Below the pieces are notes generated by a model that did no database searches, was not told the origin of the DNA, and worked only from the letters and a program-made list of their open reading frames with translations. 9,578 nucleotides of DNA from Desulfuromonadales bacterium (GTDB lineage: Bacteria > Desulfobacterota > Desulfuromonadia > Desulfuromonadales > BM103): assembly GCA_030640215.1 (NCBI GenBank), contig DAOWJU010000187.1, forward strand, positions 1 to 9,578. Reading direction: 5' to 3'. Positions 1 through 7,500 of the stretch are shown piece after piece (within the stretch, counting starts at the first letter, position 1; each line of letters begins with the position of its first letter). A program made the position numbers and the translations under genes.

Positions 1-1241
1 ATAGTCTCAGGTTTCTCATCCTCATGGTGAGCGGCAATCGCATGCACTATTTCAGGTGCCTCGCCATGTTTCCTCGCCAGGTCGCCGCCAATCACTGCGT
101 GCGAACCCTCGATCTCATGGTCAACGGCCTTGCCAATATCGTGCAACAGGCCAGCGCGTTTTGCCTGTTTGACATCGATGCCGAGTTCAGCGGCCATGAT
201 GCCACAAAGGAAGGAGACTTCGAGCGAGTGCTGCAAGACATTCTGGCCGTAAGACGTCCGATAACGCAAACGTCCAACCAGCTTGACGATCTCAGGGTGG
301 ATACCGTGGACACCGACATCGAAAGTGGCCTGCTCGCCCGCCTCACGGATTGTACCATCGACTTCCTGCTCGGCCTTCTTAACCACCTCTTCAATCCGCG
401 AGGGATGAATCCTGCCATCGGCAATCAGGCGCTCGAGTGAAATCCTGGCCACTTCGCGGCGAACCGGGTTGAAGCCTGAGATAATAACCGCCTCAGGCGT
501 ATCATCGATGATCAGGTCGATACCGGTTGCAGCTTCAATAGCACGAATATTGCGGCCTTCACGACCGATGATCCGACCTTTCATCTCATCACCGGGCAAG
601 GCCACGGAGTTGATGGTCTTTTCCGCGACGTAATCACCGGCATAACGCTGGATCGTCAGAGAGAGGATTTTCTTGGCCTTTTTGTCTGCGGACTCCTTCG
701 CCTCATCTTCAATCCGCCTGATCTGCTTGGCGGCATCATGACGAGCCTCACTTTCCATGGATGCCATCAGTTGCCGCTTGGCCTCTTCAGTGGTAATCCC
801 GGAGACCTGTTCCAGCTTGACACGCTGCTCGGCAACCAAAGCATCAATCTCTTCGGTGCGCTTTTGCAGGTTGCGATCACGATCTGCCAACGACTGATCA
901 CGACGGGTCAACTCCTGGTCCTTTTCATCAACCTGAGCAACCTTGCGATCAAGGTTCTCCTCTTTCTGCACTAGACGCTTTTCCTGTGACTGCAGTTCCC
1001 TGCGAGCTTCACGGACTTCGTCCTCCCAGTCGGCCTTTGCCTTAAACACAACGTCTTTGGACTGAAGCTCCGCTTCCTTGCGAATCGTGTCTGCCTCTTT
1101 TTTCGAACTCTCGACAATTTGCGCAGCTTCACGCTCAGCATTGGCCAGTTTTGCTCCCGAAGACTTGGCACGGATAATCGCGCCAATGAATCCGCCAACA
1201 ATCAAACCTGCAATGAGTGCTAATATCATTTCTGTATTCAA
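1..1241 (-). CDS. rny: Ribonuclease Y, 3' end cut off by the window edge
   Basis: This is the membrane-anchored endoribonuclease that starts decay of many mRNAs. About 413 codons are present; the family is usually about 510-520 residues, so the last ~100 are missing. Seen in order: a hydrophobic N-terminal anchor (about residues 5-23), a long charged coiled coil (about 28-200), a KH RNA-binding domain whose [12 protein letters not shown] core starts at residue 222, and an HD phosphohydrolase domain with the metal-binding pair H367-D368 in [15 protein letters not shown] and a second His pair at 405-406 (AIAAHHED). The start is placed at TTG 1241 because GGAGGT (1249-1254) lies 7 nt upstream. 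The in-frame ATG at 1229 would sit 19 nt from it and costs only four residues. The gene lies 60 nt downstream of the cyclo-ligase gene and may be read from that operon and from a weak promoter in the gap. Identity is very secure. Confidence 0.97.
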   Translation of the reverse strand, partial: MNTEMILALIAGLIVGGFIGAIIRAKSSGAKLANAEREAAQIVESSKKEADTIRKEAELQSKDVVFKAKADWEDEVREARRELQSQEKRLVQKEENLDRKVAQVDEKDQELTRRDQSLADRDRNLQKRTEEIDALVAEQRVKLEQVSGITTEEAKRQLMASMESEARHDAAKQIRRIEDEAKESADKKAKKILSLTIQRYAGDYVAEKTINSVALPGDEMKGRIIGREGRNIRAIEAATGIDLIIDDTPEAVIISGFNPVRREVARISLERLIADGRIHPSRIEEVVKKAEQEVDGTIREAGEQATFDVGVHGIHPEIVKLVGRLRYRTSYGQNVLQHSLEVSFLCGIMAAELGIDVKQAKRAGLLHDIGKAVDHEIEGSHAVIGGDLARKHGEAPEIVHAIAAHHEDEKPET

Positions 1242-1248
1242 AGCCGTC

Positions 1249-1254
1249 ACCTCC
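1249..1254 (-). promoter_or_regulatory. Ribosome binding site deciding the rny TTG start
   Basis: The minus strand reads GGAGGT, an almost complete Shine-Dalgarno sequence, followed by 7 nt and then TTG at 1241-1239. No other start codon in this frame lies at a usual distance, so this site favours TTG over the ATG at 1229. Confidence 0.7.
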
Positions 1255-1269
1255 CTATTGGCATTGTTT

Positions 1270-1298
1270 TTTATGAGACACCCGTGGCGCAACAGCAA
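1270..1298 (-). promoter_or_regulatory. Possible weak sigma70 promoter for rny
   Basis: In the 60-nt gap before rny the minus strand has TTGCTG (1298-1293), a 17-nt spacer and CATAAA (1275-1270). The -10 matches the consensus at 4 of 6 positions and the -35 at only 3 of 6, but the spacing is ideal and the -10 lies in the AT-rich part of the gap. Transcription would start near 1263, giving a leader of about 20 nt that carries the ribosome binding site. Read-through from the upstream gene is equally possible. Confidence 0.3.
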
Positions 1299-1301
1299 CC
1301 A

Positions 1302-1862
1302 TCAGGCGGTAAAGTTTAATGTGCGACTTTCTGTCATTAACACAGAAAGTTTTTGATCATGTTCTGCAACTGGCAACGTATCGAGCAACTGCGAGTCATA
1401 AGCCAACCCGACTTTCGCACAGTCTGCTCGACATGCCGACAACGTGCGGTCGTAAAAGCCACGACCATAACCGAGACGGTGACCAGACTGGTCGAACGCT
1501 ACACCCGGAACGACAACAAGATCCAGTTCCTCGACTGCTCTCAACCTATCCCCCTGTGGCTCCAACACGCCAAAGGCTCCACGGGTCAGATCCGCCAAAC
1601 TCAGGACTTCCACAAACTCTAGGTCATCATCCTTGATTCGCGGGTAAACCAGGGTCTTGCCGAGTTCGAAAGCTCGCGCGGAGACGGTCTCCGTTAGCAC
1701 CTCATTGTGAATGGCGCTATACAGGGCCAGACACTCTGCGCGGTGAAACAATTCCGACTGCAGAAACCGCAGTTGGATTTCCGCACTGGAACTGATACAG
1801 CTTTCGAGCGGACGTGATCTGCGTTCAGCCAGAAACCGGGTTCTTATGGATCGCTTTGGCAT
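1302..1862 (-). CDS. fthC: 5-formyltetrahydrofolate cyclo-ligase
   Basis: The enzyme (also called methenyltetrahydrofolate synthetase, YgfA) uses ATP to convert 5-formyl-THF to 5,10-methenyl-THF in the cytoplasm, returning an inactive folate store to one-carbon metabolism. The 186-residue length is normal. Family signatures are LVYPRI (residues 71-76), FGVLEP (97-102) and the C-terminal glycine-rich phosphate/folate-binding block GHRLGYGRGFYD (127-138), preceded by PGVAFD (119-124). The basic N-terminus (KRSIRTRFLAERR) is also typical. The ATG at 1862 has no close Shine-Dalgarno sequence: a GGAGGT lies 23 nt upstream, and no alternative start codon is better placed. The gene directly follows the 6S RNA candidate, the same linkage as ssrS-ygfA in gammaproteobacteria, where both are co-transcribed. 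It is followed 60 nt later by rny. Confidence 0.95.
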   Translation of the reverse strand: MPKRSIRTRFLAERRSRPLESCISSSAEIQLRFLQSELFHRAECLALYSAIHNEVLTETVSARAFELGKTLVYPRIKDDDLEFVEVLSLADLTRGAFGVLEPQGDRLRAVEELDLVVVPGVAFDQSGHRLGYGRGFYDRTLSACRADCAKVGLAYDSQLLDTLPVAEHDQKLSVLMTESRTLNFTA

Positions 1863-1961
1863 GAGTAGAGATCCCGTGACTCGAGACCTCCGGACGGAAG
1901 GGTTCAGATAGAAGAGGGGTATATACGAGGGGACACAAACTGCATCAAATGATTTCTACTG

Positions 1962-2142
1962 AAATCTCCACGCACAGCATGCCTCCGGCTTGTTTAAGCC
2001 GTTGACAACACTGAGAAAAGCATCCTGGAGTTCCTGATTTCATAATATGACGCAACCTGTTCCACATCGTCTTTTATAAACGCCCGTAGCGGACGGTAAT
2101 ACCAATAACCACTCTATCGTGAAATCCCCGTACGGAGATAGT
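1962..2142 (-). ncRNA. ssrS: Probable 6S RNA
   Basis: 6S RNA imitates an open promoter and binds the sigma70 RNA polymerase holoenzyme in slow growth. The 323-nt gap between zapA and the cyclo-ligase gene holds a segment of about 180 nt, the usual 6S length, that can close on itself. Its 5' end has ATCTCCGTACG (about 2140-2130) and its 3' end TGCGTGGAGAT. They pair at 10 of 11 positions, counting G-U pairs. Just inside the 3' arm is a small hairpin, GGCTT-AAAC-AAGCC (about 1986-1999), where 6S RNAs often carry one beside the central bubble. A third hairpin, CGTCCG-CTA-CGGGCG, lies in the distal half. The neighbourhood is the known one for this RNA. I did not resolve the distal stem or a clear promoter, and the exact ends are uncertain by several nucleotides. 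A perfect 6-bp hairpin at 1951-1966 overlaps the 3' end and may mark processing. Confidence 0.72.
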
Positions 2143-2186
2143 TTGTTTAAACAACTTTGCCTTGGCAGCACGACACTGTAATGTTT

Positions 2187-2465
2187 TCAGCCTAAGGCAG
2201 CTTCTATCTTTTCGACCAACTGACTCACGCGTTGCTCATCCACTCCCGAGCTTGCCGAGGGAGACTCGTCGCCAAGATGAGCAGCCGAGACATTGAGCAG
2301 GGCGAGTATTGCTGCCTGAAGAGAATCAACCGCTCGACCACTGGAAGTCACTTGGGCAATCTGGTCTTCAACAAATCTGGCAACCCGGTGAACCTGCTCC
2401 GGGGGTGCATCACTCCTGAGGTTAAACTGCTGACCGAGAATGGAAACCTGGACGCTTTGTTTCAC
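2187..2465 (-). CDS. zapA: Cell division protein ZapA
   Basis: ZapA binds FtsZ and cross-links its protofilaments, stabilising the Z-ring at mid-cell. The 92 residues match the family in length and pattern. An N-terminal globular part (VQVSILGQQFNLRSD, residues 5-19, then EQVHRVARFVEDQIAQV, 24-40) is followed by a helical dimerisation region rich in Ala and Leu (SLQAAILALLNVSAAH) and a short terminal helix. The start is GTG at 2465, overlapping the upstream gene's TGA in the sequence GTGA (2465-2462), so translation of the two is probably coupled. A partner role for the preceding coiled-coil gene, probably ZapB, fits. The 6S RNA candidate follows downstream, reproducing the zapA-ssrS linkage of gammaproteobacteria. 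Confidence 0.93.
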   Translation of the reverse strand: MKQSVQVSILGQQFNLRSDAPPEQVHRVARFVEDQIAQVTSSGRAVDSLQAAILALLNVSAAHLGDESPSASSGVDEQRVSQLVEKIEAALG

Positions 2466-2653
2466 TGACTTTTCCCTTCCAGATGTTCCAACTTACCCAG
2501 CAATTTATCAAGCTCATCACAGACTCTGGAACGATCTTGCATCAATCGTTCACATTCTGCGGTGAGTTCCTGATTGCGCTCTTGCAACTCGATACGCTCA
2601 GTCAACAACTGATCAACAAGTTTTTCCAACCGCGCAATCGCTTCCAAAGCCAC
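2462..2653 (-). CDS. zapB: Small coiled-coil protein, probable cell division factor ZapB
   Basis: The 63-residue product is almost entirely one coiled coil, with repeated Leu/Ile at heptad spacing and many Glu, Arg and Gln residues (EAIARLEKLVDQLLTERIEL, then QERNQELTAECERL). It has no membrane segment or catalytic motif. ZapB is a short all-coiled-coil protein that joins the Z-ring through ZapA, and this gene directly precedes and overlaps zapA, which is the main reason for the call. Sequence alone cannot prove ZapB, because short coiled coils look alike. The start is GTG at 2653, 6 nt after GGAG (2663-2660) within a GGGGGAG run. It is the first gene after a good promoter-like sequence at 2683-2711. 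Confidence 0.72.
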   Translation of the reverse strand: MALEAIARLEKLVDQLLTERIELQERNQELTAECERLMQDRSRVCDELDKLLGKLEHLEGKSQ

Positions 2654-2682
2654 TTAGAGCTCCCCCTTTAATACTGACTTTC

Positions 2683-2711
2683 AGCCTAGGTGAAAGGTTA
2701 CAAAAAGTCAA
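2683..2711 (-). promoter_or_regulatory. Likely sigma70 promoter of the zapB-zapA-6S-fthC-rny block
   Basis: The minus strand has TTGACT (2711-2706, 5 of 6 matches to the -35 consensus), a 17-nt spacer and TAGGCT (2688-2683, 3 of 6 for the -10). It begins 7 nt after the ftsY stop codon and would start transcription near 2676, leaving about 23 nt of leader with the zapB ribosome binding site. The position between two genes and the exact spacing support it; the -10 is the weak part. Confidence 0.45.
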
Positions 2712-2717
2712 GCGATC

Positions 2718-4010
2718 TCAATTGTTAGCAAAGAGTGCTGCAACAAATTCATCAGCATCGAAAGGGCGCAGGTCAGCAACGCCTTCACCGATACCAATCA
2801 AACGTACCGGCAGGTCGAGCTGGGAGCTGATTGCCACAACAATCCCGCCCTTGGCGGTCCCATCCAGCTTGGTCAAAGCGATACCGGAAACCTCCACGGC
2901 CGTTTGGAATGTGCGGGCCTGGATCAGAGCATTCTGACCGGTGGTTGCATCGAGAACCAGCAAAGTTTCATGGGGTGCACCGGGGATCTCCCGATCGACA
3001 ACTCTACGAATTTTTTTCAACTCTTCCATCAGGTTGACTTTGGTGTGCAATCTACCGGCAGTATCCAGAATCAGGACATCTGCATTGCGTGCAACCGCAG
3101 CTTTGGCAGAATCAAACGCCACGGCCGCAGGATCGGAGCCCTCGACATGTCGGACGACTTCTGCCCCCGCACGCTCTCCCCAGACCTCAAGTTGCTCGGC
3201 TGCTGCCGCGCGAAAGGTATCTCCGGCGCCGAGCACAACCTTTTTGCCCTGGTCGACAAACTGCTTCGCCAACTTACCAATCGTCGTCGTTTTACCAACA
3301 CCGTTGACGCCGACGACCATAATCACCAGAGGACCACTATCGGGAGTCGGCCAATCCGGCTCACCAGCTTGTAAACGAGCGCGAATCTCTTCTCCGAGCA
3401 CCTGGTACAGTTGACCGGGCTCACCTTGCTCAATTTCCTTGAGTCTTCCAGTCAGAGCCTGCACCAGTTCCTGGGTCGTCTGCATACCAAAGTCTGCGGT
3501 AATGAGGATTTCCTCCAACTCTTCGAGAAACTCATCATCAAGGCTGGTATGGCTACCGATCAGGCTGTCCATGCGGTCGACCAGGGAACTCCGTGTCCTG
3601 GCCAATCCTTGACGCATCCTCTGGAAGAGGCTGCCCGGTTCTTCCTCATCAGGCAATGCTGCCACAGAAGTTTCCTCACCAGGGGCTGCTTCAGCTTCTA
3701 CCGGTGGTGACTCTTCTTCTGCCGAAGAGGGCTTTTTTTCTTCTACAACTTCATCAACAGTCTCAGATTCAGTCCCAGGACCAGCTTCTGTTTCAGCCTC
3801 ATCTTCGGTGAGAACCGGTTCGGCAGTCATCTCTACCTGTGCACCTTTGGACCGGTAATTTCTTTTCAACAACAGAAGGACAAAGACCAGAGACAATAGC
3901 GTCATGCTGAGAAAGACGAGACCCAAGGCCGCCATGGGCCCATGTTCGGGGGGGATTCCTGCCTCGACGAGAAAATCAGAAAGTTTATTCAGCCAGAGTT
4001 CGAAATTCAT
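2718..4010 (-). CDS. ftsY: Signal recognition particle receptor FtsY with N-terminal membrane anchor
   Basis: FtsY is the SRP receptor GTPase. It docks the Ffh-4.5S RNA-ribosome complex at the inner membrane and hands nascent membrane proteins to SecYEG. The 430-residue protein shows, in order: a hydrophobic segment at about 27-49 (LGLVFLSMTLLSLVFVLLLL), a very acidic linker (about 58-125, rich in Glu with Pro and Ala), the helical N domain (about 128-215) and the GTPase G domain. GTPase motifs are G1 GVNGVGKTTT (234-243), DTFRAAAAEQ (264-273), G3 DTAGR (316-320), G4 TKLDG (380-384) and the closing GIGEG (406-410). All catalytic motifs are intact. AGGA (4020-4017) lies 6 nt before the ATG. 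The gene follows the Roadblock gene after a 196-nt gap that contains a terminator-like hairpin directly before the ribosome binding site. E. coli FtsY lacks a full transmembrane helix, so the anchor here is notable. Confidence 0.98.
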   Translation of the reverse strand: MNFELWLNKLSDFLVEAGIPPEHGPMAALGLVFLSMTLLSLVFVLLLLKRNYRSKGAQVEMTAEPVLTEDEAETEAGPGTESETVDEVVEEKKPSSAEEESPPVEAEAAPGEETSVAALPDEEEPGSLFQRMRQGLARTRSSLVDRMDSLIGSHTSLDDEFLEELEEILITADFGMQTTQELVQALTGRLKEIEQGEPGQLYQVLGEEIRARLQAGEPDWPTPDSGPLVIMVVGVNGVGKTTTIGKLAKQFVDQGKKVVLGAGDTFRAAAAEQLEVWGERAGAEVVRHVEGSDPAAVAFDSAKAAVARNADVLILDTAGRLHTKVNLMEELKKIRRVVDREIPGAPHETLLVLDATTGQNALIQARTFQTAVEVSGIALTKLDGTAKGGIVVAISSQLDLPVRLIGIGEGVADLRPFDADEFVAALFANN

Positions 4011-4020
4011 AATTTATCCT

Positions 4021-4050
4021 AAAAAAACAGCTATAAGGCTGTAAAGCTGT
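4021..4050 (-). terminator. Terminator-like hairpin in the ftsY leader (possible attenuator)
   Basis: On the minus strand ACAGCT (4050-4045) pairs with AGCTGT (4032-4027), and six further T residues (4026-4021) follow directly. A shorter alternative pairs the internal ACAGC with GCTGT over a 6-nt loop. The stem is short and only moderately GC-rich, so efficiency would be partial. Its run of T ends exactly at the ftsY Shine-Dalgarno sequence, 10 nt before the ATG. Any transcript that expresses ftsY must therefore pass it, which makes attenuation more likely than a simple operon end. Confidence 0.4.
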
Positions 4051-4200
4051 AGGGTTTATAATTTTAGTAACTATTCAGCATTATAAAATACTGTCATTCT
4101 CGAGGGTATAATTGGGAATCCAGACCTTAAAACCATGGATCCCCGATAGAATCATTCGGTGATGACAGACTTTTTTGTAAACATCTAAAGCCTTATAGCT
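4029..4200. repeat. Repeat-like element with 12-bp inverted ends and a nested palindrome
   Basis: The 196-nt gap between the Roadblock gene and ftsY is AT-rich and codes for nothing visible. AGCTATAAGGCT (4029-4040) recurs as its exact reverse complement at 4189-4200. Inside lies an imperfect palindrome of 78 nt (4091-4168) that begins CTGTCATTCTCGAGGG and ends CGGTGATGACAG, with GGGAATCCA and ATGGATCCCC facing each other near the centre. This resembles a worn copy of the widespread CTGTCATTCCCGC...GGGAATCCAG class of short palindromic intergenic repeats (from memory, not searched). The likely reading is a decayed miniature element. No target-site duplication is evident. Within the minus strand a perfect TATAAT (4085-4080) has no good -35 partner. 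Confidence 0.5.
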
Positions 4201-4206
4201 TTTGCT

Positions 4207-4566
4207 TTATGCAATCTCCTGATAGAGGGCCTGGATGCAACGACGGGCTTCCAGTAATGCGCGACCCAACATATCCGAACGATCTAGAGTCAGTACCAGA
4301 TAATAATCTTTGGTCACAGGCAAGATCAAAGTTTGCGCCTGTTTTGTGGTGATAATAATTTCCTTGAGTTCATCATCGCCGAGACGATCGACCACATCAC
4401 GCATACTGTGGAGGATAACTCCTTTATGCGCACCGATAACTTTAAGGTCGTAGTCATCCATAATACCGACCTGATCGACAGCTTCTCCCTCCCAGTCGGC
4501 AACAATCGCACCTTGAGCTCCGGGGACTCGTTCTATCAGTAAATTCAGCAAGGGTTTAAACGGCAC
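4207..4566 (-). CDS. Roadblock/LC7 domain protein (MglB-like)
   Basis: The 119 residues form a single Roadblock/LC7 fold: an N-terminal helix (about 3-14), the strand pair around GAIVADWEGEAVDQVG (19-34), a central helix (LKVIGAHKGVILHSM), strands around EIIITTKQAQTLILPVTKDYYLVLTLD, and a C-terminal helix. Proteins of this family in bacteria, such as MglB, dimerise and act as regulators or GTPase-activating partners of Ras-like MglA GTPases in polarity and motility. No such GTPase lies in the window, so the partner is unknown. The start is GTG at 4566, only 3 nt after the smc stop codon, so translation is probably coupled to smc; the nearest purine-rich site (AGAGGT) is inside the smc end, 10 nt upstream. 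Fold assignment is strong, specific function is not. Confidence 0.88.
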   Translation of the reverse strand: MPFKPLLNLLIERVPGAQGAIVADWEGEAVDQVGIMDDYDLKVIGAHKGVILHSMRDVVDRLGDDELKEIIITTKQAQTLILPVTKDYYLVLTLDRSDMLGRALLEARRCIQALYQEIA

Positions 4567-4569
4567 GGC

Positions 4570-7500
4570 TCAGGCGACCTCTTTCATACACACAGAGACG
4601 AGCTTGGAGACTCCGGGCTCCTCCATGGTGATACCATAGAGGTTGTCGGCAATTTCCATCGTCCGTTTATTGTGGGTAATGATGATAAATTGTGATGTTT
4701 TGGACATGGTCGAAACGATATCGTTAAAACGGCCAATATTTGCATCATCCAATGGCGCATCAACTTCATCGAGCAGACAGAACGGCGACGGCTTGATTTG
4801 AAAAATAGAAAAGATCATGGCGACAGCTGTCAAAGCTTTTTCTCCACCGGAAAGCAAGGTCACGTTCTGCAGCTTCTTGCCAGGCGGCTGGGCAATTACC
4901 TCGATTCCGGTCTCAAGCAGATCATTCTCATCAGTCAGACGCAACTCAGCCTGACCACCATTGAACAGTTGCGGGAAGAGTTCACGGAACTTGGCGTTGA
5001 CCAGATCAAATGTTTCCCGGAAGCGTTTGCGGGTAGTCCGATTGATTTTAGCAATGGCCGACTGCAAGCCCTCCAGCGATTTATCTAAATCCTCCTGCTG
5101 CACGGTCAGGAAGGTATAACGCTCCTCAAGCTCCTGAAACTCATCGATCGCCATCAGATTGACTTCGCCTATATCGTCGATGCGATTCTGCAGATAATCG
5201 CGGCGCTCTGCGGCAGCGACTTCATCAAAGGCATCATCAAACTTGTCGGCAACATCAGGCTCAGACAGATCGATCCGGTAGCGCTCAAGAAACGCTTGCC
5301 GCATATGTTCGATCTCCAACTCCAGCTCACGACTCTGCATTTGCCGGGAAGATAATTCCTCGCGTAATTGATGGGCCCTGGCACGGAACTGTTTGAGTTC
5401 GGATTCACGCCGTTCGATATCCTGGCGACTTTCTTCAAAGCGCTCCCGCAAACCGGTGAGCGCACTCTCCTGTTCGACGCGCTTGTGATAAAGAAGCTCC
5501 ATTTTGACCTTGAGCTCTTCAGCTTCGCTGCGCAGTACCGCCTGTTTTTCGACAGCCTCCACAGTCTCCTGCTTGAGTGTCACCTGACGCTGGCGCAAGT
5601 CTTCACGCAAGCCATCCAGACGTCCCAAGGCATTACGGCTATTCTCTTCACGTTCACGCAAGCTTGCCAGGCTGACTTTCAGACTTGTGACTCCCTGGCG
5701 CGCCTCATTTGCCTGTTCACGCAGACTCTGCAGCTCTTCCTGAAGACGAGCGACCAGAGCTTCCAGTTCGCGTTTTTCACCTTCGCTCGAGACACGCGTG
5801 CTGGATGAAGTCTGCAAAGTTCGCTGCAGAGTTTCGTGCTCTTCGTGCAGCTGCTCCTCTTCCAGACTTAAGACCTCGATACGCTCTTGAAGACGGGTGT
5901 TCTCCTGCTGCAACCCGTCGAGATCCTTTTGGCTGTCAACCACACGTATTTCCTGCTGGTGCAGGTCAGACTCAGCCTGACGCAAAGCAACTTCCGTTGA
6001 CTGGGATTCTTCACGCAACGCTTCGCGACGTTGATTCAGTCTGGAGACCTCACTATCCAGGCTCCTGACCTGCTTCTGCAGCTCTTTCATCTCGCGCTTC
6101 TTATGCAGAAGACCTTGGTCAAGGGCCTTACGACCACCACCTGTCACCTCACCCCGATGCGTGAGCATATTGCCGTCTTCGGTGACCAGCGTGACACCAA
6201 AGGGCAGCTTTTGCGTAAAATATCGGGTCAAATCATCAACTAGGTAAACTCCGGAGAGGAGGCGCGAGACGGCATCCTGAAAAGTTGCATGGCCCGGCAA
6301 AAGATCTGCCAGTGGTTTACCTCCCGGCATTTTCTCCGCTGCAGAGGCCTGACATTCTGGCAATAGAAACGTACAGCGCCCCTCATTATCACGCAGGAAA
6401 GCCAATGCTTCCTGAACATTCTCCAGAGAGTCAGGCAGCAAAGCTTGCACACGCTCGCCAAGCACAGCCTCAATTGCTGCTTCGTAGCGAGCTGGCACTT
6501 CAAGGATATCTGCAACCATACCCTTCATGCGCGCTTTGTGTTGCGCATCGGAGAGCAGCGTCTTGACGCCGCGAGCATAGCCCTCAAGATTGTGCTCCAG
6601 CTGTTGAAGTGATTCAAGCCGTGAACGATGGCGACTAAACTCCTCACGCCGCAGCAACAGTTCATTTTCAACCAGTTCCACCTGCTCTTTGAGACCGGCT
6701 TGACTCTCCTGTAACGATTGCCGCTTCTGGACGAGGGACCCTCGTTCTTGTTCAATCGTTTCAAGAGTAGTGGTCAAGCTGCTGCTACTGTTCTGCAGAC
6801 GATCAAGCTGTTCGGTCACCGCCACCGCCTCGTGACGGTTACGCTCAGTCAGGTCCGCCAGGATTGCGAGTCGCCGGTCGGCCTCTTCCTGCTGACTGCT
6901 CATGCGGGTCAATTCAGCGAGCAGGTGATAAAGCTTCTGGCGGGCCTGGTCCAGTTGCCTGCCCAAGGTATCTTCCTGCTCGGTCAAATCGAGCAGAATG
7001 CCTTCACTTTCGGTCAGGCGTATCTCTTCATCAGCAAAGATCCTGGCCTGGTCCTCCTGGGTCTGGCGTAAAGCAGCCTCCTCCAGATCGGCAGACGACA
7101 GTCGCCGATCAATCTCGGCCAACTCCGCGGTAATTTTCTCCTGCTGACGATCAAGAGACTCAAGTTCTTTGCTGCCAAATTCAAGACGACTCTCAATCCT
7201 CTGGATTTCACTGGTAAGGTGAAACACTCCAGTCTGACCTTGAGTGGTTTCCTTCTCGCGTTCGACATGCTTCAGGCGGGCCTGCTCCAGATCGAGATCT
7301 GCCTGCTCAAGCTGCCGGGTCACGGTATCAACCTGGTCCGTCTGCTCTTTTGCAGAGTTGCCAACCTGTACAACCTTTTCCTGAAGTGTCGAATATTGAC
7401 GCAGACCGAACTGTAATTCCAGCTCACGCAACTCTTCGCGGAAGCCTCTGAAACGCTCAGCACGCTGAGCCTGCCGTTTCAGGCTGTTCATTTGCCGCCG

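Noticed and set aside
24..440. Open frame of 138 codons on the plus strand
   Set aside because: It lies opposite the KH-HD coding part of RNase Y, has no recognisable motif or ribosome binding site, and is a shadow frame.
1951..1966. Perfect 6-bp hairpin (GATTTC-TACT-GAAATC) as a terminator
   Set aside because: No T run follows on either strand. It overlaps the 3' arm of the 6S candidate, so it is at most a processing or alternative structure.
1981..2060. TTGACA (2002-2007) and CATAAT as a plus-strand promoter
   Set aside because: The two are more than 30 nt apart, far outside the usual spacing, and nothing downstream on that strand needs a promoter.
2904..3414. Two open frames of about 156 codons on the plus strand
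   Set aside because: Both are antisense to the ftsY GTPase domain, whose motifs are fully intact; the translations have no family features.
5368..5808. 146-codon plus-strand frame opposite smc, with several similar ones up to 7416
   Set aside because: Antisense images of the long coiled coil; the biased codons of a Glu/Leu/Gln-rich protein leave the other strand open by chance.
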